Shown here one piece after another: positions 1 to 6,181 of a DNA stretch of 11,401 nt (position 1 is the first letter of the stretch; the number at the start of each line of letters is the position of its first letter). Source of the stretch: SAR202 cluster bacterium (GTDB lineage Bacteria > Chloroflexota > Dehalococcoidia > SAR202 > GCA-002694895); assembly GCA_009391605.1 (NCBI GenBank), contig VFGQ01000082.1, positions 1-11,401 of the forward strand, in the 5' to 3' direction. The position numbers and the translations under genes were made by a program. Under the pieces are notes generated by a model, which saw only the letters and a program-made list of their open reading frames with translations, searched no databases and was not told the DNA's origin.

Positions 1-133
1 TTTGTTCTACAACTTCAGGGTTATCTATTAGTGCCTGTGCAGACCAGATTGATTTAATATGTGATGGTACATCATAACCTCTTCTTCTGATTTCAGAACC
101 TGTCCCGCCATCAAGAATTTTTGTTTCAGTCAT
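1..133 (-). CDS. Homocysteine S-methyltransferase-like protein, N-terminal part (runs off the left edge)
   Basis: Only the first 44 codons are in the window. The protein begins MTETKILDGGTGSEIRRRGY and continues with a segment rich in small and polar residues (SIWSAQALIDNPEVVEQ). The DGGTGSE box close to the N-terminus is the opening strand and loop of the homocysteine S-methyltransferase (Pfam S-methyl_trans) TIM barrel. That family moves a methyl group from S-methylmethionine, betaine or methylcobalamin/folate to homocysteine to give methionine. The Zn-binding cysteines lie far downstream and cannot be seen, so the exact donor is unknown. The ATG at 133 is preceded on the minus strand by GAAAG, a weak ribosome site. 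The gene is divergent from the helicase gene. The family call is fairly secure; the specific enzyme is not. Confidence 0.75.
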   Translation of the reverse strand, partial: MTETKILDGGTGSEIRRRGYDVPSHIKSIWSAQALIDNPEVVEQ

Positions 134-282
134 AAATTATTTACTTTCAATTTTATAGTTGCATTATATTAACACCTTATATACCATAGTATCTTCCGGA
201 TTTTTGTATTTTAATTATCATTGATTTATTTTTAACTCTTCATGTCAAAATATGGCCTTAAGAGCATTGAGGTCATTACATT
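134..282. promoter_or_regulatory. Divergent intergenic region between the methyltransferase and helicase genes
   Basis: This is 149 bp of AT-rich sequence between two divergent genes, so both promoters should lie here. On the minus strand a perfect TATAAT hexamer sits at 163-168, about 30 nt from the methyltransferase start, which is a sensible place for a -10 box; no good -35 hexamer stands out 17 bp upstream. On the plus strand TTGATT at 221-226 could be a -35 for the helicase, but no convincing -10 follows at the right distance. A TGAGG at 268-272, about 10 nt before the ATG at 283, is the likely helicase ribosome-binding site. Confidence 0.4.
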
Positions 283-1527
283 ATGTTGCAGACAACTAAA
301 CATTCGAACGATTTTATTAAGTTAGGTATAGATGAAAAAACTATATCTGCTTTAGATTATTTGAAATTTTCCATTCCCACCCCTATTCAAAAAGAAGTTA
401 TCCCACTGGCATTGAATGGTAAAAATGTTATAGGCGTAGCACAGACTGGTACTGGTAAAACACTGGCTTTTGGTATACCTATGATTGAAAAAGTGGTTAG
501 AAATAAAGGACAGGGGCTTATTTTAGTTCCTACACGTGAATTGGCGATTCAGGTTGGAAATTCTATAAGAGAAGTAGGGAAATTATGGAATTTACACTGC
601 TCAATCATAATTGGTGGAGTATCTCAGAAAAGACAAATTGTAAGTTTAAAAAATAATCCGGATATTATAATAGCAACTCCTGGTAGATTGGCTGATTTAA
701 TTAATCAGGGGAAGTTTAAGTTAAATAAAATTAATGTCTTAACATTAGATGAAGCAGACAGAATGCTTGATGAAGGATTTTTGCCTGAAATAACAAAAAT
801 ATTAGAAAAAATTACATCTAAACACCAGATGATGTTATTTTCTGCAACTATGCCTAAGGCTATATCTAAATTAGTTCACAGATTTATGAATGATCCAAAA
901 AAAATTGAAATCACACCTCAGGGGACAACGCCTGACAAATTAGATCATGAAGCATTTATAATTCCCAAAAGTAATAAATTACAATTACTCAAATCCTTGT
1001 TAGATCAATATCATAATGACTCTATACTTATTTTTACCAGAACGAAATACGGTGCAAAAAAATTAGCAAAAGATATTCGAAATATGGGACATACAGCCAC
1101 TGAAATTCATTCAAACAGAACTCAGGCACAAAGAAAAACATCACTTAAGGGTTTTTCTGACTGGAAATTCAGAATATTAGTAGCTACTGACATAGCATCA
1201 AGAGGAATTGATGTGGTTCATATTTCTGTAGTTATAAATTTTGATTTGCCTGACCAATTAGATGATTATGTACATAGAGTAGGTAGAACTGGAAGAGCTG
1301 GCAGAGAAGGAAAAGCAATTTCTTTTGTTATACCTCCACAAAAATCCAGTATTAAAAAAATTGAAAGATTGATTGGAACATCAATAACACTTTCAGATTC
1401 AAAATATTCATTGAAAGGTAATATAGATAATCTTAATCAACATGGAAGAATAAGTGGTAAGAAAAAAAAGTTTTACTCAAGAAATAAATCTTTAAAAAAT
1501 AGATATAGAAAAAATAGAAATAATTAA
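283..1527 (+). CDS. DEAD-box ATP-dependent RNA helicase (RhlE/CsdA-like)
   Basis: A complete 414-residue RNA helicase that unwinds or remodels RNA duplexes with ATP, acting in the cytoplasm on ribosome assembly or mRNA decay. All superfamily-2 motifs are present in order: upstream F11 and Q motif PTPIQ (32-36), Walker A AQTGTGKT (53-60), Ia PTRELA (83-88), GG (111-112), TPGR (132-135), DEAD (156-159), SAT (187-189), motif IV IFTRTK (about 250-255), motif V ATDIASRGID (301-310) and motif VI HRVGRTGRAG (331-340). The tail after about residue 385 is short, disordered-looking and rich in Lys, Arg and Asn, as in RhlE-type proteins that use a basic tail to grip RNA. There is no DbpA-type RNA-binding domain. 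A TGAGG about 10 nt before the ATG supports the start. It ends 3 bp from the convergent FAH gene. The family is certain; the paralogue is not. Confidence 0.95.
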   Translation: MLQTTKHSNDFIKLGIDEKTISALDYLKFSIPTPIQKEVIPLALNGKNVIGVAQTGTGKTLAFGIPMIEKVVRNKGQGLILVPTRELAIQVGNSIREVGKLWNLHCSIIIGGVSQKRQIVSLKNNPDIIIATPGRLADLINQGKFKLNKINVLTLDEADRMLDEGFLPEITKILEKITSKHQMMLFSATMPKAISKLVHRFMNDPKKIEITPQGTTPDKLDHEAFIIPKSNKLQLLKSLLDQYHNDSILIFTRTKYGAKKLAKDIRNMGHTATEIHSNRTQAQRKTSLKGFSDWKFRILVATDIASRGIDVVHISVVINFDLPDQLDDYVHRVGRTGRAGREGKAISFVIPPQKSSIKKIERLIGTSITLSDSKYSLKGNIDNLNQHGRISGKKKKFYSRNKSLKNRYRKNRNN

Positions 1528-1530
1528 TTT

Positions 1531-2472
1531 TTAAGAGATTGGTCTTTTTCTACGACCTGGGCCACCTGTACCTTCACGGATATCTTCTGCAGTTTCCTCA
1601 TCTATTCCCTTTTCCCATCGACGTTTTAATGAATCTTTGACACTGAAAGAAAATCCTCCAAGTTGATCTATTTCTATATTTATATTATCACCATCCTGCA
1701 TTGCACCAAGTCCCTGATGATTTGTACCTGTGTATAATACATCTCCTATATTAATATTTTCAAATTGACTTACAAAAGCAATGGATTTTGCAATTGAGTG
1801 CGCCATATCAGAAGTGTTGAAATTTCCTCTTAATTCACCATCAACAGTTAGACTGATTTGCATGTTTTGGGGGTCGGTAATTTCATCCTTTGTTACTAAA
1901 GACGGTCCCATTGGAGCAAAAGTAGGGTAAGATTTATGTTCAGAAATTCCACGCCATGGTTGAAATTTAAATGATCCACCAGGCATACGAGCAGATACGT
2001 CTACACCACAGGTGTAACCAAAAACATAGTCAAATGCTTCTTCTTCTTTTATATTTTTACCGGGGCGTCCGAATACTAGAACTAATTCAGCCTCATGGTG
2101 AAAGATATTTGCATCTTCAGGTGGAAGATTTACTGTTTCCCCTGGCCCTATAACAGTATCGTTTGATTTTTGAAATCCCCACATTGGGCCTGGTTCACGA
2201 TGTCCAAATTCAGTGTAATTCCCACCCATACAAAAAATTTTATTTGGTTGAGGAAGCGGTGCATTCAAAGTTACATCTGATATTGATAATGCATTGCCAG
2301 ATTTCTCAATATGCTTAAGTTCAGATTTAAGATTCTTTGAGTTTTCGATGATGGCTTCCATCGCTTTTTGTCCGGTTTCTGAAGTGATTGGCTGGATTAT
2401 TGTACTTAGATCTACGATCCCATCCGTTCTTAATAATCCAGGAGTGCCATTATTGAATAATACAAATTTCAT
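1531..2472 (-). CDS. Fumarylacetoacetate hydrolase (FAH) family protein
   Basis: A 313-residue member of the FAH superfamily, metal-dependent enzymes that hydrolyse, decarboxylate or hydrate beta-dicarbonyl or 2-keto acids, often late in aromatic or sugar-acid breakdown. A poorly conserved N-terminal domain (about 1-75) is followed by the catalytic fold: KIFCMGGNY (78-86), then HHEAELVLVFGRPGKNI with the E127-x-E129 metal ligands, GVD (D158, third ligand) and the lysine loop HKSYPTFAPMGP (K180). YTGTNHQGLG near 247-256 is the usual C-terminal substrate-side loop. The last about 35 residues form a charged tail (RRWEKGIDEET, then GGPGRRKRPIS) that goes beyond the core fold. The substrate cannot be told from sequence; monomers of 5-oxopent-3-ene-1,2,5-tricarboxylate decarboxylase or ureidoglycolate lyase type are alternatives. 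AGAGAG about 8 nt before the ATG is a likely ribosome site. A tRNA-derived fragment lies 36 bp upstream. Confidence 0.88.
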   Translation of the reverse strand: MKFVLFNNGTPGLLRTDGIVDLSTIIQPITSETGQKAMEAIIENSKNLKSELKHIEKSGNALSISDVTLNAPLPQPNKIFCMGGNYTEFGHREPGPMWGFQKSNDTVIGPGETVNLPPEDANIFHHEAELVLVFGRPGKNIKEEEAFDYVFGYTCGVDVSARMPGGSFKFQPWRGISEHKSYPTFAPMGPSLVTKDEITDPQNMQISLTVDGELRGNFNTSDMAHSIAKSIAFVSQFENINIGDVLYTGTNHQGLGAMQDGDNINIEIDQLGGFSFSVKDSLKRRWEKGIDEETAEDIREGTGGPGRRKRPIS

Positions 2473-2508
2473 ATTCTCACTCTCTTTAGATATTTTTTCT
2501 AATTAGAT

Positions 2509-2555
2509 TGTGGAGCGGAAGACGACATTTGAACTCGTGACCCTCTCCTTGGCAA
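2509..2555 (-). repeat. Partial copy of the 3' half of tRNA-Gly (candidate att site or tRNA pseudogene)
   Basis: These 47 bp match 3499-3545, the 3' half of the intact tRNA-Gly(GCC), in the same orientation exactly 990 bp away, with 43 of 47 bases identical by hand alignment. The match starts at the first base of the anticodon loop (minus-strand TTGCCAAGGAG), runs through the T arm and acceptor strand, includes the encoded CCA and goes 2 nt beyond. The 5' half is missing; AT-rich sequence replaces it. Four substitutions (one in the variable loop, two in the T stem, one in the T loop, TTCGAAT to TTCAAAT) break one T-stem pair, so it is not a working tRNA. A truncated copy that begins at the anticodon loop is what integration by a tyrosine recombinase into a tRNA leaves at the far end. 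The alternative is a decayed tandem tRNA duplicate. Confidence 0.8.
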
Positions 2556-2735
2556 TTAATTATAGGGTATATATAGTATCTATTACAAACAACAAACCCC
2601 TTCATAAACCTAAATAATGTTTGCTAGTATTTATGTATGGGTTGGGTTACAAATGTTATTCTAGCAATAAATTACAAGTAGCAGGGTTAATATTTGGTTT
2701 TTATGTTGTCTGATTTATCAGATTTAAATGCCTTT

Positions 2736-2825
2736 TCAAAAGATTGATTTTAACAGGGGGATTAGGAAATTAGCTACAAACATTCCGAGAATAAAAAGGA
2801 ATAGTAATTTAGTTTTTTTATTCAT
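2736..2825 (-). CDS. Candidate 29-residue single-pass membrane peptide
   Basis: A tiny ORF starting MNKKTKLLFLFILGMFVANF and ending LIPLLKSIF. It has a positive N-terminus (three lysines in six residues) and one uninterrupted hydrophobic stretch of about 20 residues, the layout of a small inner-membrane protein with the N-terminus inside. Its ATG lies 4 nt after the stop of the upstream small ORF (2830-2961), so it could be translated by coupling; it has no clear ribosome site of its own. Its frame continues open 8 codons upstream of the ATG, past the stop of the other ORF. The two could therefore be halves of one gene, a basic N-terminus followed by a membrane segment, split by a single-base change. 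I recognise no family, and chance cannot be excluded at this length. Confidence 0.3.
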   Translation of the reverse strand: MNKKTKLLFLFILGMFVANFLIPLLKSIF

Positions 2826-2829
2826 TATT

Positions 2830-2961
2830 CTATACACTAGGCTTTCGATTCATTTTCCCTATTTTTGTATTGGTTTTAATTTTCCCTATTTTATTTTTAT
2901 CTTTTGGGTTATTTTTTTTATTTCTTGAATCTAAGAAACTTTTAAAAGTTTTGTTCTTCAT
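2830..2961 (-). CDS. Candidate 43-residue lysine-rich small protein
   Basis: A small ORF starting MKNKTFKSFLDSRNKKNN and ending MNRKPSV. The ATG is preceded at a 6-nt spacing by GGAAG (minus strand, 2968-2972), one of the better ribosome-binding sites in the window. The peptide is very basic, with many Lys, Arg and Asn and few hydrophobic residues. It contains an internal 9-residue repeat (NKIGKIK then TKIGKMN) that follows from a 14-bp DNA repeat. Such composition suits a nucleic-acid-binding peptide, but AT-rich noncoding DNA also reads as Lys/Asn, so composition alone is weak support. A TATAAT at 2978-2983 (minus) lies upstream but too close to the ribosome site to be its -10. It may form a two-gene unit with the membrane peptide downstream. 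The family is unknown. Confidence 0.3.
   Translation of the reverse strand: MKNKTFKSFLDSRNKKNNPKDKNKIGKIKTNTKIGKMNRKPSV
2852..2892. repeat. Pair of 14-bp direct repeats, 27-bp period
   Basis: ATTTTCCCTATTTT occurs at 2852-2865 and again at 2879-2892. The period is 27 bp, a multiple of three, and the repeats lie inside the candidate 43-residue ORF, where they encode the KIGK repeat. They may be a coding duplication or, if that ORF is not real, a repeated binding site. Nothing else distinguishes the two cases. Confidence 0.55.
2936..2951. repeat. 16-bp perfect palindrome
   Basis: AAACTTTTAAAAGTTT is a perfect palindrome, and imperfect pairing (AAGAA with TTCTT) extends it on both sides. It lies about 170 bp beyond the GIY-YIG stop, but no clean T-run follows on either strand, so I do not call it a terminator. 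It overlaps codons 4-9 of the candidate lysine-rich ORF. Confidence 0.45.
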
Positions 2962-3122
2962 TTATTACTTCCATTAAATTATATGCATTGAACACTATAC
3001 ACATTTCAGTTTCAAATTGTTATTAATTATAAATCCTTTTTTGTAAAATTTACTTTTAACAGATAACGAGTATATAATTCTTGTTTCCCAATAATATTTA
3101 CATTACTTGTTTAATTTTTTTG

Positions 3123-3398
3123 TCATTTATTAAATTCTAAATAATCTTTTGTCAATTTTATTTTTTGAACTTTAGATAATTTTTTTATTCTATATTCTTC
3201 TTTAGAAGCTTCACTTGCTGTATTAAAGAAAGCTTTGTAAACGATTTTAAAAGGGCCTCTTCCTCTGGTATACTTTGCCCCGCTTCCCTTTTCATGTTCC
3301 AATAACCTTCTGTTAATATCATTGGATATGCCAGTATAAAAAGTTGCATCCTTACATAGTAAAATATAAACAATCCAATTTTTAGTTTTGTAATCCAT
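3123..3398 (-). CDS. GIY-YIG nuclease-fold protein (UPF0213/YhbQ-like)
   Basis: A complete 91-residue single-domain GIY-YIG protein. The hallmark strands are VYILLC (10-15, the 'GIY' position) and FYTGISNDINRR (20-31, the 'YIG' position with the following conserved Arg). A helix ending LLEHEKGSGAKYTRGRGPF and the stretch ASEASKEEYRIKKL, carrying the putative catalytic Glu at about 67-68, follow. Length and the GSGAKYTRGRGP box match UPF0213 proteins, small free-standing GIY-YIG proteins thought to act on DNA; their physiological role is poorly known and they lack the binding domains of homing endonucleases. The ATG follows a weak AGGCGA ribosome site. The gene lies alone between the two tRNA-Gly repeats, so it could be cargo of the inferred element or simply trapped there. 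Family confidence is high; a role in mobility is speculative. Confidence 0.9.
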   Translation of the reverse strand: MDYKTKNWIVYILLCKDATFYTGISNDINRRLLEHEKGSGAKYTRGRGPFKIVYKAFFNTASEASKEEYRIKKLSKVQKIKLTKDYLEFNK

Positions 3399-3417
3399 AT
3401 ATATCGCCTAAAATTAT

Positions 3418-3432
3418 TATGTATATTACATA
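3418..3432. repeat. Short inverted repeat upstream of the GIY-YIG gene
   Basis: TATGTA, 3-nt spacer, TACATA, centred 27 bp upstream of the GIY-YIG start codon. Its size and place suit a small operator, but AT-rich DNA makes such repeats common. Confidence 0.25.
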
Positions 3433-3500
3433 CAAGATGGCAAGTCCTTTTATAGAAAAAATATCTGTTACGCATAGATATAATCCATTATACAAAGGTG

Positions 3501-3575
3501 TGGAGCGGAAGACGAGATTCGAACTCGCGACCTTCTCCTTGGCAAGGAGATGCTCTACCACTGAGCCACTTCCGC
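3501..3575 (-). tRNA. tRNA-Gly(GCC), CCA encoded
   Basis: A full cloverleaf on the minus strand: acceptor GCGGAAG pairing with CTTCCGC, D arm GCTC-AGTGGTA-GAGC, anticodon stem TCTCC/GGAGA around loop TTGCCAA (anticodon GCC), a 5-nt variable loop, T arm GCGAG-TTCGAAT-CTCGT, discriminator T and an encoded CCA. The U discriminator and GCC anticodon are typical of bacterial tRNA-Gly. It is last in a three-tRNA operon, and it is the only one of the three with CCA in the DNA. Its 3' half, from the anticodon loop outward, is repeated at 2509-2555. Confidence 0.96.
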
Positions 3576-3587
3576 ATTATAATTCTG

Positions 3588-3659
<72 letters not shown>

Positions 3660-3706
3660 GGTTGGATTATTTTACCAAATTTAATCTTTTAGGTATATAT
3701 GATTTA

Positions 3707-3778
<72 letters not shown>

Positions 3779-3787
3779 TGAGAAAGA

Positions 3788-3816
3788 ATTGTAATAAAAT
3801 TGCCGATTTATATCAA
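3788..3816 (-). promoter_or_regulatory. Sigma-70-like promoter of the tRNA operon
   Basis: On the minus strand TTGATA (3811-3816) and TACAAT (3788-3793) are separated by exactly 17 bp. Both hexamers are close to consensus. Transcription would start near 3781, only a few bases before the CAT-anticodon tRNA, and run through Phe and Gly. It is the best complete promoter in the window. Confidence 0.75.
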
Positions 3817-3854
3817 CTGATTCATAGTTTAATCAATGAATTTATTATCTCTAT

Positions 3855-3863
3855 TGGTATAAT
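3855..3863 (+). promoter_or_regulatory. Extended -10 promoter of the aminotransferase gene
   Basis: TGGTATAAT is a TGn extended -10 element with a perfect TATAAT (3858-3863). No strong -35 lies upstream, which is usual for extended -10 promoters. Transcription would start near 3870, giving a leader of about 23 nt to the ATG at 3893 that includes the AAAGGGA ribosome site at 3878-3884. Confidence 0.65.
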
Positions 3864-3892
3864 AATTAATATTCATGAAAGGGAATGATTTA

Positions 3893-5074
3893 ATGACAAT
3901 ATCAAATAAAATGAAAAATTTTCTTAAACAAGGATCGTGGATAAGAAGAATGTTTGAGGATGGGATAGAATTAAAAAAGAAGTATGGAGCAGAGAATGTT
4001 TTTGATTTATCTTTGGGGAACCCGATATTTTCACCACCAGATGATTTGTATGATGAATTGAAAAAACTTATTGATAATCCTGATAAATCTGCACACAGAT
4101 ATATGCCAAATGCTGGGTTGGATCAAACAAGATTCAAAGTTGCTGAATTTTTAACTAAAACAACAAATCACTCTTTTAAACTGTCTAATGTATTAATGAC
4201 AGGAGGTGCAGGTGGAGCATTAAATGTTATTTTGAAAGCTATATTAGATCCTGATGATGAAGTAATACTATTCACTCCATTTTTTCCCGAATATTATTTT
4301 TATACAGATAATCATTCTGGGATAACCAGAATAGTAGATTCTGATGATAAATTTATTCCAGATTTAGATTCGTTTAATAAAAATATTAATAATAAAACAA
4401 AAGCTGTAATAATTAATTCTCCAAATAATCCTTCGGGAGTTGTTTATAGTGAACAATTTCTCATAAAAATGTCTGAAATATTAAATAATTATGAAAAAAA
4501 ATTTAATAGGGAAATATTTGTTATAAGTGATGAACCATACAGAAGGATTGTTTTTGATGGATTAGATTGTCCTAATATACTGGATTATTATAAAAATACT
4601 ATAATAGCAAGTTCTTTTTCAAAAGATCTTGCTATTCCGGGTGAAAGAATTGGATATGTTGCCTTAAGTCCTAAAATTAGTAATCAAAATTTATTAATGG
4701 ATGGAATAGTTTTTGCTAACAGAGTATTGGGATTTGTAAATGCCCCAGCTTTTATGCAAAGAGCAGTTTCAAATATTTTATTTAGTTCAGTTGATGTGGA
4801 AGAATATTTGTTAAGAAGGAATTATTTGTGCGATGAACTTGGAAAATTGGGATATGAATTTGAAATACCTCAGGGAGCATTTTATTTGTTTCCTAAAAGC
4901 CCAATTGAGGATGATGTGGAATTCACAAATTTATTGAAAGAAAATAAAGTTCTTGTTGTCCCAGGATCAGGATTTGGGAAAAAAGGTTATTTTAGAATTT
5001 CATTTTGTGTGGACTGGGCAAGCATTGAAGGATCTATTGAAGGATTTAAGAAAACTATGGAATTAATTAAATAA
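3893..5074 (+). CDS. Class I/II pyridoxal-phosphate aminotransferase (aspartate aminotransferase-like)
   Basis: A fold-type I PLP aminotransferase of 393 residues from this start, moving amino groups between an amino acid and a 2-oxo acid in the cytoplasm. With M at 3893 as residue 1, landmarks are SLGNP near the N-terminus, MTGGAGGAL (cofactor phosphate loop), NSPNNPSG with N179, SDEPYRR (D213 contacts the PLP ring nitrogen, Y216) and SSFSKDLAIPGERIGY with the PLP lysine K244; FRIS near the C-terminus supplies the usual substrate-binding Arg. An in-frame ATG at 3875 would add six residues (MKGNDL). I prefer 3893 because AAAGGGA lies about 8 nt before it, because the extended -10 would leave 3875 almost leaderless, and because relatives start with M-x-IS-x-K. 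The amino donor is not determined. The 3' end overlaps the convergent threonine synthase by 12 bp. Confidence 0.92.
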   Translation: MTISNKMKNFLKQGSWIRRMFEDGIELKKKYGAENVFDLSLGNPIFSPPDDLYDELKKLIDNPDKSAHRYMPNAGLDQTRFKVAEFLTKTTNHSFKLSNVLMTGGAGGALNVILKAILDPDDEVILFTPFFPEYYFYTDNHSGITRIVDSDDKFIPDLDSFNKNINNKTKAVIINSPNNPSGVVYSEQFLIKMSEILNNYEKKFNREIFVISDEPYRRIVFDGLDCPNILDYYKNTIIASSFSKDLAIPGERIGYVALSPKISNQNLLMDGIVFANRVLGFVNAPAFMQRAVSNILFSSVDVEEYLLRRNYLCDELGKLGYEFEIPQGAFYLFPKSPIEDDVEFTNLLKENKVLVVPGSGFGKKGYFRISFCVDWASIEGSIEGFKKTMELIK

Positions 5075-6181
5075 ATCTTTTGGCGGGTCTTTTAGACCAA
5101 AACCTGTAATAGGTAATAAAACATTTTCATCAGGAAGTATAATCTTTTGTTTAACTAACTTATCTAGACCAGACAATACTGCAGCAGATGTGATTTCTGC
5201 GAAAATACCATCTTTTCTTGCAAGTTCTTTTTGCCATTTTAATATGCTTTCATCACTTACTTTAATTCCTTGGCCATTTGTTTTTTTTATCACATTTGCA
5301 GATTGATATTTTCTTGGTGGATTTAATATTGCTATTCCATTTGCAATTGTTGATTTTGCTTGTTCAGGATACCATTTGTTATTTGAAAAAATTTCAATGA
5401 TGGGTGAGATAGACTCTGTTTGAATCCCGTGGTGTTTTGGAATTTTTATATCAGGATTAATTTTCTTAATTTCTTCATAAGCTTTATAAGAACCTATTAA
5501 AAGTGAACCGTTACCTACAGGGAATAATATATGATCAGGTTGCTTATTATTGAAATGTTTTATAATTTCATGACCAAATGATTTAGTTCCTTCAATGAAG
5601 AATGGGCTAAGATTATGTGAAGAATATGGAATGGAATTTTCTTCACTATATTTTATTGCTGCTATGGTGGAATTATCTCTTGGCCCGGGAATTTTATGTA
5701 CAATGCTTCCATATAGTTGAATCTGAGACACTTTGTTTTTTGGTGCATTTTCAGGGACAAATATATGCGATTTTATTTTTGAATAAGCACTATAAGCGGA
5801 TATTGATGCACCTGCATTCCCAGATGAATCTTCAACAATTTCATTTATTCCAAATTCGTTAAGTGCGGAAATCATCATAGCTGAACCTCGGTCTTTGAAA
5901 GAACCTGTAGGATTCATATATTCAAGTTTTGCATAAATGTTATTTATACCGAAATTATAAGAAAGAGTATTTAATCTTACAATTGGAGTGTTTCCCTGTC
6001 CTAGATAAGATAAATTTGAAATATTTGACAATGGAATTAGTGTTTCTTGTGGTGATTTGGTATTTATATTTGTGTAAACTATTTCGAATGCTCCTTCACA
6101 ATTAGGTTCTGGGCATGTTGAAATATTAGGATTTGGTTTAATAGTTGTATTACAATTTAAACAAACAAAGTTGTATTTCAT
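5063..6181 (-). CDS. thrC: Threonine synthase (PLP fold type II) with N-terminal zinc ribbon
   Basis: A 372-residue enzyme that converts O-phosphohomoserine to threonine, the last step of the pathway. The N-terminus has a four-cysteine zinc ribbon (C7, C10, C23, C28), usual in one class of threonine synthases. Then come GQGNTPIVRL (61-70), PTGSFKDRG with PLP lysine K96, EDSSGNAGAS (117-126), FVPENAPKNK and the phosphate-binding GNGSL (223-227). The length fits the compact bacterial/archaeal type, not the about 430-500-residue enterobacterial type. GFGLKDPP near the end is also typical. Other type II enzymes such as threonine dehydratase or cystathionine synthase are less likely because they lack the ribbon and the KDRG box. 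The gene starts 15 bp from the divergent transporter and overlaps the aminotransferase tail to tail. Confidence 0.85.
   Translation of the reverse strand: MKYNFVCLNCNTTIKPNPNISTCPEPNCEGAFEIVYTNINTKSPQETLIPLSNISNLSYLGQGNTPIVRLNTLSYNFGINNIYAKLEYMNPTGSFKDRGSAMMISALNEFGINEIVEDSSGNAGASISAYSAYSKIKSHIFVPENAPKNKVSQIQLYGSIVHKIPGPRDNSTIAAIKYSEENSIPYSSHNLSPFFIEGTKSFGHEIIKHFNNKQPDHILFPVGNGSLLIGSYKAYEEIKKINPDIKIPKHHGIQTESISPIIEIFSNNKWYPEQAKSTIANGIAILNPPRKYQSANVIKKTNGQGIKVSDESILKWQKELARKDGIFAEITSAAVLSGLDKLVKQKIILPDENVLLPITGFGLKDPPKDLFN

Larger units (their letters stand above)
2556..3122. other. AT-rich stretch with no confident gene
   Basis: These 567 bp carry no recognisable protein family. They hold two candidate small minus-strand ORFs (2830-2961 and 2736-2825), a pyrimidine-rich plus strand at about 2850-2930, a 14-bp direct repeat, a 16-bp palindrome and a short hairpin at 2709-2722 (TCTGAT, 2-nt loop, ATCAGA). 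A plus-strand reading frame at 2728-2928 would encode a Phe/Ile-rich peptide, but it is antisense to the two small ORFs and has no ribosome site. The 160 bp next to the GIY-YIG stop (2962-3122) and the 150 bp next to the tRNA fragment look empty. Confidence 0.5.
2509..3503. mobile_element. Possible remnant of a small integrated element in tRNA-Gly
   Basis: The segment between the truncated tRNA-Gly copy (left) and the 3' end of the intact tRNA-Gly (right) is about 1 kb. It is unusually AT-rich and gene-poor, and holds only a GIY-YIG protein gene and two candidate tiny ORFs, all on the minus strand. Direct repeats formed by a tRNA 3' end are the classic boundary of integrative islands. No integrase, recombination directionality factor or replication gene is visible, so at most this is a deleted remnant or a satellite moved in trans. 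The boundary repeat is clear; the mobile origin is inferred. Confidence 0.35.

Noticed and set aside
1971..2153. Plus-strand reading frame of 60 codons inside the FAH gene
   Set aside because: It is antisense to a strongly conserved FAH core, has no ribosome site and matches no family.
2294..2506. Plus-strand reading frame of 70 codons over the FAH 5' end
   Set aside because: Antisense shadow of FAH codons; no ribosome site or recognisable domain.
2621..2667. Inverted TTGCTAG / CTAGCAA, 33 bp apart
   Set aside because: Only 7 bp per arm in AT-rich DNA and no adjoining structure; likely chance.
2728..2928. Plus-strand 66-residue Phe/Ile-rich ORF
   Set aside because: No ribosome site; its composition follows from the pyrimidine-rich strand, and the minus strand offers better small ORFs at the same place.
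3185..3475. Second minus-strand frame of 96 codons over the GIY-YIG gene
   Set aside because: It overlaps the clear GIY-YIG coding frame and shows no domain.
2560..3500. CRISPR array or other tandem repeat system in the gene-poor segment
   Set aside because: I found no regularly spaced repeats with unique spacers; only one 14-bp pair at a 27-bp period.
5617..5862. Plus-strand 81-codon frame inside thrC
   Set aside because: Antisense to the PLP-binding core of threonine synthase; no support.
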